From NCBI RefSeq assembly GCF_004519295.1, contig NZ_SOZH01000006.1, positions 290,625 through 354,624 on the forward strand: a stretch of 64,000 nucleotides of DNA, read 5' to 3'. This DNA comes from Cellulosimicrobium funkei (lineage in GTDB: Bacteria > Actinomycetota > Actinomycetes > Actinomycetales > Cellulomonadaceae). Shown here in pieces: positions 27,556 through 34,665 of this stretch (positions are counted from its first letter, which is position 1; every line of letters starts with the position of its first letter). The notes beneath the pieces are model-generated. The model was not told where the DNA came from. It saw only the letters and a program-made list of their open reading frames with translations, and did no database searches. The position numbers and the translations under genes are program-made.

Positions 27556-27939
27556 ATGCCTGGGGAGTGCACGACGGAGGACGTCAACGCTGGCGTCCGC
27601 GAAGCGACCCGGCTCGGGATCAAGGTCGACATGTTCGTTTCCAAGTGGCGCAACAGGTTCCCGAAGTTTGCCATCGACGGCGTCCTGAGCCGCGACTCTC
27701 AGGGCCTGTCGCTGAGCCTCAACGGTGACGCGCCTGTCGCGGCGCAGGCCTGGGTGCTGCGACAGGCGATCAAGGAACTCGACCGCGAACCTGGAGGACC
27801 AGGCTGGGACCCCGGGTCTGCCCCGGACAGCTGGATCCGCCCACTCGTAGCCCCCGGAGTGACAGCACGATGCCCTCGGCTCGCCTGGACGGCGGGTCGG
27901 AGCATCCGCTCATGGGTCGAGGCCGCCGCCGGCGGGTGA
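27556..27939 (+). CDS. Small tape-measure-linked protein, copy 1
   Basis: 127 residues from the ATG at 27556. EDVNAGVREATRLGIKVDMF then SKWRNRFP and FAIDGVL align with DDVSALIIEAQRLGIKVELW, SKWRNKYP and EAVDGVL of the gene at 59185-59514. The two agree to about residue 95 (WIRPLVAP versus WTKPIVAP), after which this copy diverges and runs on, suggesting a 3' frameshift. The function is unknown. It follows the decayed SEC-C gene in the same order as in element 2. Confidence 0.6.
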   Translation: MPGECTTEDVNAGVREATRLGIKVDMFVSKWRNRFPKFAIDGVLSRDSQGLSLSLNGDAPVAAQAWVLRQAIKELDREPGGPGWDPGSAPDSWIRPLVAPGVTARCPRLAWTAGRSIRSWVEAAAGG

Positions 27940-28011
27940 ACTTGGGGCTCGGACAAGATTGCCACGCGAGGGCGGCGCCGTCGCAGCCCGTTGTGCACTA
28001 GCATCCCGGGC

Positions 28012-28614
28012 ATGGTAGGGGAGCAATCGCACCAGAAGGGCGAGGACGGCGTCCGCAGAGCGAAGAAGTGGCTTGATGCGACCACTCGCGTCCAAGCCAG
28101 CTGGACTGCCTATGATGACACTGCCTCAGGAAAGCTGGAATTTGTCTGGCCCTATGGCGGAAATCAGTATTCCTACGACCTCGGCGGAGTGCTCGCCGGT
28201 GGCGACTATCACTTGCAGCACTTCTTGGCAGAGTCTAAGAAGTACGACGATGCCAGCGACCAGGGCACCCACTTTGACAAGTTCCTCGCTCAGAGCTACG
28301 TGACGCTTGATACGGACGGTCGTATGGCGGACCATTTCATGTGGATAACTTGGGCGCCGTTTCGTATAACCACGTGGACATCGCTGTTCTCCACGGGCAA
28401 GATTGAGGATGCGCTCCTCAGCGACGTGAATCGCCAAAGGGTCTTCGGGGGCGTTGACGTTGAAACCGCTCGGTCTCAAATCGACCGAGATCTAGCCGAA
28501 GAGGTTTCTCGGCGGATCTGGGTCATCGTCCTATCGGATAAGCAGGAGACGCTGGTCATTAGTGATGACGAGCGTGCGCAAGTGGTCGCTCGCCGCATCG
28601 CGTCAGGGAGATGA
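28012..28614 (+). CDS. Putative PD-(D/E)xK nuclease-like protein, cassette gene 1
   Basis: A 200-residue protein; the ATG at 28012 is the best start. No family is recognised with certainty. An N-terminal helix GEDGVRRAKKWLDA (Glu11), YSYDLGGVLAG (Asp56) and FLAESKKYDD (Glu74-x-Lys76) follow the order E...D...ExK of restriction-endonuclease-fold nucleases. The spacing after Asp56 is plausible for that fold. GC and codon use are clearly lower than in the host. The stop is 6 bp before the next ATG, so it forms an operon with the 459-residue gene. I infer a nuclease in a defence-type cassette; a non-nuclease role remains possible. Confidence 0.65.
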   Translation: MVGEQSHQKGEDGVRRAKKWLDATTRVQASWTAYDDTASGKLEFVWPYGGNQYSYDLGGVLAGGDYHLQHFLAESKKYDDASDQGTHFDKFLAQSYVTLDTDGRMADHFMWITWAPFRITTWTSLFSTGKIEDALLSDVNRQRVFGGVDVETARSQIDRDLAEEVSRRIWVIVLSDKQETLVISDDERAQVVARRIASGR

Positions 28615-28620
28615 ACCAAA

Positions 28621-30000
28621 ATGTCGACTGTAGTCTCGCATGAACCGATCAAGAACGTTTCAATAGAGACGATCAAGAGGAGTGTCGCTGACAATCTGGC
28701 CAGCGCGGACCGATCCGCAGTGGTGCGGACAACCGAGTTCTTTAACAATACGTACGCGCCCGACCTTGTTCTCGAATGGCCTCGTGAGAAGACCGTCCGA
28801 TACGTCTATCTGCGAACCAGTGCGAACCCCGACTACTTGCTAGATGACCTCACATATGTGCGATCCGAACGGCCCATCCTCATGCCTCTTTCGGAGTCTC
28901 GGCCGAACGCCGACGAGGGTGTTCGGGACGAGGTACTGACTGAAACTGCGCGTGAGGCCCGCACGCTTATCGCAGAGCCGCAGGGGTTCTCGCGAATGGC
29001 AGCGCGACAGATCGATGAACCTGTTATCGAACTGGGCTCACGGTCCCTGCTGCAGGGCGGCGCTGGAGTCGTTAGGCCGGATCAGGCCGATGACTTTGCG
29101 AGCGATCTCGCCCTTGGGTTTGTCGGGGCCCAACTCGGCGAATCTGACACGACTCGGTCTGCCGTCAACGCTGCCGAGGCGTACTTGGATCTGGCCCACG
29201 CGGCAGAGGTGACCAGTTTCCTCCAGGCAGTGTGGGTTGGGTCTGGTGCTGACGGTGTCAGCTTTCCGGGCGCCACTTCCCTCAGTGCCAGCCCCAGCGA
29301 CATTGGCCTTGACTTGCTGCTTCGCACGATAGATATTGATGACCCAGAATTTTGGGCGCGCATTGCGAAGAACCTAACTTTGAGTCAGCTGCTTGGCCTC
29401 AGCGAGGCTTCAAACGGCAAGAATCTTCAGTTCCTTATGAAGGCTGCGGCGAAACGCCTGCGCGCGAAGGCGGCGCGTGTGGTGCCCGAGCCTGAGGGGA
29501 CGGCACCATACGAGTGGTTCGTCAGGGATGGCGTGGTTGGACTGGGCCTTCCGGGCGCGGCTGCCATCTTCGCGCCTAATCGAATCGACGAGTTTCAGAT
29601 TGCTGGATTGCGATCGAGCGTTTCTGCCTCGACGCTCAAGGACCGAGCCAAACGAGCCGGGATCACGCTCTCGGAGATCAAGCTATCTGTGGGTTCTCGC
29701 AGGCTTGACTATGCCGCTGAGGATGGTTCGGACATTTCAAAGGATGATGTTCTGGACAATCTCGAGAGTGCGCTGGGTGGTGCGACCATCGTCCAGTCGG
29801 CGACTTCGCTGGTGGGGTCGCGCGAAATTCGCTCGGACTTCGGGTCTGGTACCGCTGCCGGCAGGACCAGCGCGGTCTTTTATCTACAAGATTTGGTGGA
29901 GTCGGGACTGCCGCTCCTAGCGAATATCGACCGTGTGGCGAGTGACGAGATACGGCAGGCGATCGGACACGTCGACACTGGCCCAAATGTTCTCCCATGA
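28621..30000 (+). CDS. Unknown 459-residue protein, cassette gene 2
   Basis: A soluble 459-residue protein with no signal peptide, membrane segment, Walker motif or obvious catalytic motif. N-terminal segment VLEWPREKTVRYVYLRTSAN looks like mixed alpha/beta; residues ~145-290 are helical (AVNAAEAYLDLAHAAEVTSF); the C-terminal third has alternating strands ending HVDTGPNVLP. It follows the nuclease-like gene by 6 bp, so it is very likely a partner or sensor subunit. It has low GC for this genome and is intact while most of its neighbours in the element are broken, suggesting it has been kept by selection. I do not recognise the family. Confidence 0.7.
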   Translation: MSTVVSHEPIKNVSIETIKRSVADNLASADRSAVVRTTEFFNNTYAPDLVLEWPREKTVRYVYLRTSANPDYLLDDLTYVRSERPILMPLSESRPNADEGVRDEVLTETAREARTLIAEPQGFSRMAARQIDEPVIELGSRSLLQGGAGVVRPDQADDFASDLALGFVGAQLGESDTTRSAVNAAEAYLDLAHAAEVTSFLQAVWVGSGADGVSFPGATSLSASPSDIGLDLLLRTIDIDDPEFWARIAKNLTLSQLLGLSEASNGKNLQFLMKAAAKRLRAKAARVVPEPEGTAPYEWFVRDGVVGLGLPGAAAIFAPNRIDEFQIAGLRSSVSASTLKDRAKRAGITLSEIKLSVGSRRLDYAAEDGSDISKDDVLDNLESALGGATIVQSATSLVGSREIRSDFGSGTAAGRTSAVFYLQDLVESGLPLLANIDRVASDEIRQAIGHVDTGPNVLP

Positions 30001-30033
30001 GGCTCTCCTTCTCGCAATGGCGTCAGAGGTCGT

Positions 30034-30420
30034 GTCTCCACGTCGATGGTCCGGCGCTGGTTGCGCGAGCAGGTCGACCGGGGCGGCGAGACCGGGCCCT
30101 GGCTGGTCGACAACGACCTCGCGGAACGCGCACGACCCCACTTCGCTGCGAGGTCGGCTAAGCGAGCCGCGGACCGCAGCACTTGCGTGGTCGACAGTTG
30201 CGACCGGGTGGATGTTGCGCGGGAGATGTGGCGGATGCATTACGACCGGTGGGGTCGGCACGGCTTGACGGATCGGCGTGGTGGTGCGGACCACCAGCGC
30301 GCAAAGACGCACTGCCTCCGCGGTCACGAGTACACAGAGGAGAACACCATCGTGCACCCCTCCGACGGTCGGCGACGTTGTCGTGCATGCCGAGCCCGCG
30401 TGGCTTCCGAGCGAGCCTGA
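30034..30420 (+). pseudogene. HTH/zinc-finger protein remnant (paralogue of 57345-57782)
   Basis: From 30034 the frame reads VSTSMVRRWLREQVDRGGE and continues to HPSDGRRRCRACRAR, matching the gene at 57345-57782 (VSASIVRRWLRETVDRGGE to YPSDGRRRCRACR) almost throughout. The N-terminal ~17 residues are missing. One zinc ligand is lost: EMWRMHYDRW replaces GLCRMHYTRW. It is a 5'-truncated, probably inactive copy of an actinophage-type DNA-binding protein. Confidence 0.72.
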
Positions 30421-30442
30421 ACGCCGGCGCTACGCTCGTGCC

Positions 30443-31451
30443 ATGGCTCTGTATGGTGAACTTTCGGACCTGGTAGCGGCAGACACTGATGTCATATACC
30501 ACTACACCGACGCCGGCGGCCTCTTGGGGTTGATCCAGGGGGGGCGAGCTCTGGGCCACCGAATCCCATGGCATGAATGACCTGGCAGAAGTTCGCCAAG
30601 GCGTGGAGTACATCAATGATTGGCTGAACCGGCAGTCATCTAGCCTACCCTTTCTGGACTACCTCAAGGAAGCTGCGGAGGTTGGCATCCACGAACTAAC
30701 TACCGCATTTATGTGCTGCGCCTCTACGCGTCCCGACGATGCAAATCAATGGAGGCTGTACGCAGATGGAGGCCGTGGCTATGCGGTTGGACTGGACCCT
30801 AGCGTCCCCCTAAGCGTGCTCACCGAACACGGGCCCCTGGAAGTCCCGGAAGGTGTTTCGGAAATAAGACGGGCAATGCGCCAATTCGAAGATGTCGTCG
30901 AAATTTCGCCCTGGCAAAAGGTGCTTTACGCCAAAGAGAGACGTGAAGAAGCCTTGGAGCTCTTTCTTAGACAGGCTGCGTCGGAGTTCGAGAAGTTTGA
31001 GCGCACAGTTGACGACCTGGCGTCATCGTCCGGCAATGTTGATGATTATATGGCTGAGCGAGACGGCGCGAGGCAGATGCTGCTTTCGTCATTCGCGGGC
31101 GACCTCGCGGCCATAGCAACCCTAATCAAATCGCCAGGCTTCTCTGGCGAACATGAAGTTCGCACAATCGTGACGGCGTACGGTTCTCGCCATAGTATGT
31201 TCCGCCCGAGCCGATATGGCGTCGTCATGTACCAGCGCATCGGGAGGAGTGTTCCAGGCACGAAAATGGAAGCTCGCTGGGAGGTGCGTCGCGGTATCGC
31301 CAAGGGCTCGTCGGGCGAGCCGTTGCCGGTCATCGATGTGACAATGGGTCCCCTTCTAGATCACGACCACAATGCCGCGACCGTCAGGTCGTTATTGGTG
31401 CGAGGCGGAGTAGGGGCCGAGGTGTTGGCGTCTCGAGTGCCGCTCCGCTAG
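30443..31451 (+). pseudogene. DUF2971-type protein, frameshifted in a G7 run
   Basis: The N-terminal segment starting at ATG 30443 (MALYGELSD, then VIYHYTDAGGLLGLIQGG) is the classical DUF2971 opening, but this frame ends at 30580. The rest, beginning NDLAEVRQGVEYINDWL, is in another frame to 31451. With six instead of seven G at 30538-30544 the two join seamlessly as IQGGELWATESHGMNDLAEV, giving ~335 residues. The body holds the usual CCASTRPDDANQWRLYADGG (Cys, Trp, Tyr-rich core). DUF2971 genes often lie in prophage and defence cargo; function is unknown. It may be a pseudogene, a phase-variable gene or a sequencing slip. Confidence 0.75.
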
Positions 31452-31807
31452 CCCGCGAACTCTCGCTTCCGGCGTCATGTCTCGAACGCGGCGATCGTTC
31501 GGCTGAACGTGCGGTGCATCGGGCTGGCGGTTGCCGCAGCTCCTCCTTGGCTGAGCCCCGGACGCAAAGTGCGTGGGCGACTCTCTGTTCAACGCGATAG
31601 TCGATTCCGTCGCTGGTGCGGGCGGGCGCTGGGCGTTGCCCGGGCGGCATCATGGCGCCCAAGATAGGACACGAATTGGTCTTCTCAAACCCGACGTATC
31701 CATTTGCATGCTTAGATGCCAAATGGCGCCATGAAGGCTAGGTCGAGCCCGTGCCGAGCGCCCAAGGGACTCCCGATGTGCCGGGCGATGATGGCACCAT
31801 CGCCGGT
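31452..31807. other. Intergenic leader with inverted repeats before xis
   Basis: No gene is supported here. The right half holds two nested inverted repeats: CATGGCGCC (31651-31659) against GGCGCCATG (31725-31733), and CCATTTG (31700-31706) against CAAATGG (31720-31726). They lie 75-157 bp upstream of the excisionase-like gene and could be operator or recombinase arm-type sites. The left half only shows antisense open frames with skewed composition. Confidence 0.45.
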
Positions 31808-32053
31808 ATGGAAAACGACCCGGCTGAGACCGCCGTACCTGTCGCCCTCTTCGATGCGGGAGAGTTCGGACGCCGCATCGGCATGTCAGAGGACTGGGTG
31901 CGACGCAAGGCGAGGGGCATTCACCACCACCGCATTGAACGACTCCTCAAGTTTTCCGACGAGTCCGTGGAGGACTTCAAGATGCGGACCGCGGTGCAGG
32001 CAGCTGACCCGTTGCGGCGCACGGGTAGGTCCCGCAACAGCCGTCGGAAGTAG
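31808..32053 (+). CDS. Excisionase-like small HTH protein
   Basis: 81 residues from the ATG at 31808. Segment ALFDAGEFGRRIGMSEDWVR, then LLKFSDESVEDFKMRT, is the winged-helix pattern of excisionase/MerR-like HTH_17 proteins, followed by a basic tail (RRTGRSRNSRRK). It lies 132 bp from attR, the usual place for a recombination directionality factor. Together with the integrase fragment at the other end it supports the element boundaries. It might instead be a transcriptional regulator. Confidence 0.7.
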   Translation: MENDPAETAVPVALFDAGEFGRRIGMSEDWVRRKARGIHHHRIERLLKFSDESVEDFKMRTAVQAADPLRRTGRSRNSRRK

Positions 32054-32185
32054 TCCGCAGGGAGTCCGCAAGAGGACCACAAGCGTCCCGTGTCGGTCAA
32101 CGGTGCCCAACGTGGAGAGTGGCGGAATCCCAACGCTCCAACGCGTACGATGGCCACCGCGGACCGCCCAAATTTCCGTCGATAC

Positions 32186-32214
32186 AACCCGGCGTACAGA
32201 CCGACTCGTCCGCA
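32186..32214. repeat. attR core: 29-bp direct repeat
   Basis: An exact copy of 25156-25184, that is the last 28 bases of rnpB plus one. It is separated from the RNA gene by the element and marks its right end. Sequence to the right is again host-like. Confidence 0.9.
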
Positions 32215-32491
32215 TCGCACCGCCCGACCTGAGACAGCGGCACGTCCTCTGGTGACGTGACGATCGACGCTGGCGGCGATCACGACTCAACGGCGTCGGG
32301 AGGTTGTGCCCTACCCGCTGGCGCTGACGGTCCCCGGACTGGGGTGAGCCCGGCGCGGACTCTTCCACTCCGCCCACGCCGGGCTCTGCGACAGAGGTTC
32401 GGCCGCCTCGCATCAGAGACGGCGCGAGCCGGGCACCTTCACGCGTTCCCGGCCCGCGTCGTGTCGAAGGTCGTCAGCCGCCTCTGAACGG
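32215..32491. other. Host intergenic region right of attR
   Basis: This is the original sequence downstream of rnpB before integration. It holds the hairpin at 32346-32386 and no supported gene. Confidence 0.6.
32346..32386. terminator. Hairpin terminator
   Basis: GAGCCCGGCG (32346-32355) is perfectly complementary to CGCCGGGCTC (32377-32386), a 10-bp GC stem with a 21-base loop. It lies downstream of the minus-strand immunity gene and would also have followed rnpB before the element inserted, so it may serve both directions. Confidence 0.6.
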
Positions 32492-32815
32492 CTAAGGCGC
32501 CCTGAGCTGCCCTGCTTCGTCGAAACCCAGTCGGGCGGGCGGTGTCTCGCGCGTTCGCAGCAGTTCGTCGATGTGGGTCATCAGGAGAGCGAAGCCCGCC
32601 CAACGCGGCTCTCGTCCGGGCCAGAGCACTTCGACGTCCTCGGCGACCGCGTCGAGGAAGCGGTTCAGGTCCTCGTCGTCGACGTCCAGGACGATCGGCG
32701 GGGCGTAGTGCCTGTCGTCCCAGCGGTGGATCTGCGCTCCGTCGGTGGTGACGCGCACGTCGTTGCCGTCGGAGGCCGACTGGAGGGCGAACTGCTCGAC
32801 GGTTCGGGTGGTCAT
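32492..32815 (-). CDS. Putative immunity protein for the adjacent secreted toxin
   Basis: A 107-residue, strongly acidic cytoplasmic protein (for example VLDVDDEDLNRFLDAVAEDV) with no signal peptide. Its ATG lies in an ATGA overlap with the stop of the secreted-protein gene. I do not recognise the family. Small size, acidity, cytoplasmic location and strict coupling behind a secreted putative RNase are what immunity proteins of polymorphic toxins show, so that role is inferred. Confidence 0.6.
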   Translation of the reverse strand: MTTRTVEQFALQSASDGNDVRVTTDGAQIHRWDDRHYAPPIVLDVDDEDLNRFLDAVAEDVEVLWPGREPRWAGFALLMTHIDELLRTRETPPARLGFDEAGQLRAP

Positions 32816-33516
32816 GAACTCGCAGGATAGGTGGTGATGATGTTCTTGGAGACCCTGGCCACGACGACGTAGGCATACTTCACCGCGCGCACTCGATCGC
32901 TGCGGTCGCGAATCTGGATCTTTGTCTTGTAGACGTAGGTGTCGTTCTTGCTCTCGTACCAGACGTGGGCCGGGGACCTCAGCGCCTCGTTGATCGCCCA
33001 GTCCGTGAACGTGCGCCAGCTGGAGCTGCCGCCCATCATCGCCAACATCTCCCACTGGGTGCGGTGCCGATCCGCGACGTGGCGCAGACCCCAACTCGGC
33101 GAGCCGCACCGCAGGTACGTCTTTCCAGACGAGAAGCCAGCACGCGCAACACGCTGGAACGTCCGGACGAGCTTGGTGTTCTTGTCGAAGACTCCGCACG
33201 CGGCCCACGTCGCCTGCGGCGAAGGGAGCGTCGGTTCAGTGCCGCCCCTCGGCGGCAGGAGAGGAATGGCCTTCGGGTCGAACCTCTGAACGGTGAGCCC
33301 GTCCCCGCCCGGAACGGCGAGGGTGTAGTCCTCCGCGACCGGATCGAGGCCGGTGTAGTCGAGCGGCATGTACTCGCCGTCGCCGACAGCGATCTCGTCA
33401 TCCTCGGTCGTCGAGGCGGCAACCGGTGCAGCTGCGGCGCTCACCAGCCCGGTTCCAACCAGCACCGCTACCAAGACACCGGTGGTGCCGACTCGCAGCA
33501 GCTTACGTACGTTCAT
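32812..33516 (-). CDS. Sec-secreted putative RNase toxin (BECR/RNase A-like)
   Basis: A 234-residue protein with an ATG start after a GAAGGGGG ribosome-binding site. Residues 1-34 are a Sec signal peptide (MNVRKLLRVG, hydrophobic core, AAAAPVAAS). Residues ~40-100 are a Pro/Asp-rich spacer. The C-terminal ~105 residues have LRHVADRH (His146, His151), SSSWRTFTDWAINEAL and a final VVVARVSKNIITTYP. A His-x(n)-His start, a central Ser/Thr strand and a terminal (T)TYP are typical of bacterial RNase A-like and other BECR-fold toxin domains. The assignment is by pattern only. It is coupled to a small acidic gene, the presumed immunity protein. Confidence 0.6.
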   Translation of the reverse strand: MNVRKLLRVGTTGVLVAVLVGTGLVSAAAAPVAASTTEDDEIAVGDGEYMPLDYTGLDPVAEDYTLAVPGGDGLTVQRFDPKAIPLLPPRGGTEPTLPSPQATWAACGVFDKNTKLVRTFQRVARAGFSSGKTYLRCGSPSWGLRHVADRHRTQWEMLAMMGGSSSWRTFTDWAINEALRSPAHVWYESKNDTYVYKTKIQIRDRSDRVRAVKYAYVVVARVSKNIITTYPASS

Positions 33517-34154
33517 GCTTGTCCCCCTTCTTCGCGCACACCATGGGGCGCGTGGGCGTGAAGGATGGCACCCCCGGGGACCGCCGGGAAGGTGCGCCGT
33601 TCGTGATGTCGATGACCTTCCGCAACAGGGTGCGTTCACGGTATGCAAGCCGCCACGACATGCGATGGAGGGGCGCCGAAGGCGCAGGTGGTCACGGACC
33701 GAGGCAGGAAGACGAGGCGACCAGGACGCCCATCGCGGGTGCCCTGGTCACGTCAGTCGAGGTCCGTCCAGACCCGCTCGATGCTGTAGTCGACATAGCG
33801 GGTGACGCGGCGACGGGCTGTCCTTGAAGACGCAGTAACCAGGCGATGCGTCGCTGTACGCGGTAACTCCGGCGTAGGGCGGCGGGTGCAGCACGTTCCC
33901 GCATCCTCCTCTTGTCGAGGGGACGGCGCGGGGGTGGGTGCGCAGATGCGCGACCCGCTCGGTGGTCGCCGTGCCCGGCTCGACGGTGGTTCCCGACGTC
34001 GGTGTCTTGCGCGTCCCAACCGTCACCGACGAGCTCGACGCCGCACCGATCCTCCACGAACGCGCTGCTGGTCCGAGCGCCCCGCCGTGCGGGGCGTCGC
34101 GACAGTGCGCAACGTCGCGCGTGGACCCACGACTCCCCTCGAGCGGAGAACGAG
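33517..34154. other. Intergenic region with a possible gene relic
   Basis: No intact gene is supported across these ~640 bases. On the minus strand near 33750-33900 one frame reads GVTAYSDASPGYCVFKD and an adjacent frame continues TRYVDYSIERVWTDL to a stop at 33753. Together they look like the C-terminus of a protein broken by a frameshift. Everything else in this stretch has the Arg/Pro/Ala-rich composition of non-coding frames. Confidence 0.35.
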
Positions 34155-34536
34155 ATGGGACGACGCACAGACGCGCCGGACCGCCGTCGGTCGATCGTCG
34201 CGACGGCTCTGCTGTGGTGCCTGGTGGTGGCCCTCCTGGTGGTGCCGTCCGCGCCGAGCGCGACGGCCGCGCCCCGGCCCCGGTCCCGGCCTCCCGCCGT
34301 CGGGCCCGGGGGAGCCGCCCGCCGGTGCGGTGCCGGGCTCGCACCCGGCCGCCCCGGGGCCGTCCGCGGGGCCCTCGTACGCCCTCGCCGTGACGGGCGC
34401 CACGACGGCCGGCCTGGCGGCACTCGCCGCCCTCCTGCTCGGCCTCGGGACTCTGCTCGTGCGCGGGCACGGGAGGGCCGCGCGCGGCCCGGGCGGGCTC
34501 GGGCCGCGGCGCCCGCGAGGCGGCGGGACGGCGTGA
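34155..34536 (+). pseudogene. Small sortase-anchored surface protein, frameshifted
   Basis: From ATG 34155 (ribosome-binding site GGAGAACGAG) the first frame gives a signal peptide, IVATALLWCLVVALLVVP ending at SATAA. A second frame takes over near 34275-34300 and gives a Pro/Gly-rich stretch, then SYALAVTGATTAGLAALAAL with a hydrophobic anchor and basic tail. LAVTG is an acceptable sortase motif in Actinobacteria. The two halves make one ~127-residue cell-wall protein if a single base is gained or lost in the CCCCGG repeats. Either the gene is broken or the sequence has an indel. Confidence 0.55.
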
Positions 34537-34665
34537 GCGCCGCGGTGCGGCGTTAGGCTGTCGTGCCGCACCCGCCGCGGAGACGCCGGTCCGCCGGCGC
34601 GTCCGCCCGCCTCTCCCGGCACCACCGGGAGGACGGGCCCCGTCCTACTCGTGCCGAGGAGCACC

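Larger units (their letters stand above)
25156..32214. mobile_element. Element 1: degraded prophage/satellite integrated in rnpB
   Basis: This ~7.0-kb segment is bounded by the 29-bp att repeats. It has visibly lower GC and different codon use from its flanks, especially 28000-31450. It contains a truncated tyrosine integrase near attL, an excisionase-like gene near attR, a tape-measure fragment, a decayed SEC-C gene with its small partner, an intact two-gene cassette, a zinc-finger remnant and a frameshifted DUF2971 gene. No capsid, portal or terminase genes remain. The integrase lacks its first half, so the element is probably immobile on its own. Confidence 0.88.

Noticed and set aside
28126..28479. 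Minus-strand frame opposite the nuclease-like gene
   Set aside because: The plus-strand gene has an ATG, an operon partner and conserved-looking motifs; the minus frame is a shadow.
33748..34470. 240-codon minus-strand frame across 33748-34470
   Set aside because: Composition is Arg/Gly-rich and it is antisense to the signal peptide and anchor of the sortase-type gene; only its last ~20 codons look protein-like and are noted as a possible relic.
34537..34665. Possible TPP or pyridoxal riboswitch before pdxK
   Set aside because: Only a simple 7-bp hairpin is present; no CTGAGA-type thi-box or other known aptamer core is visible.
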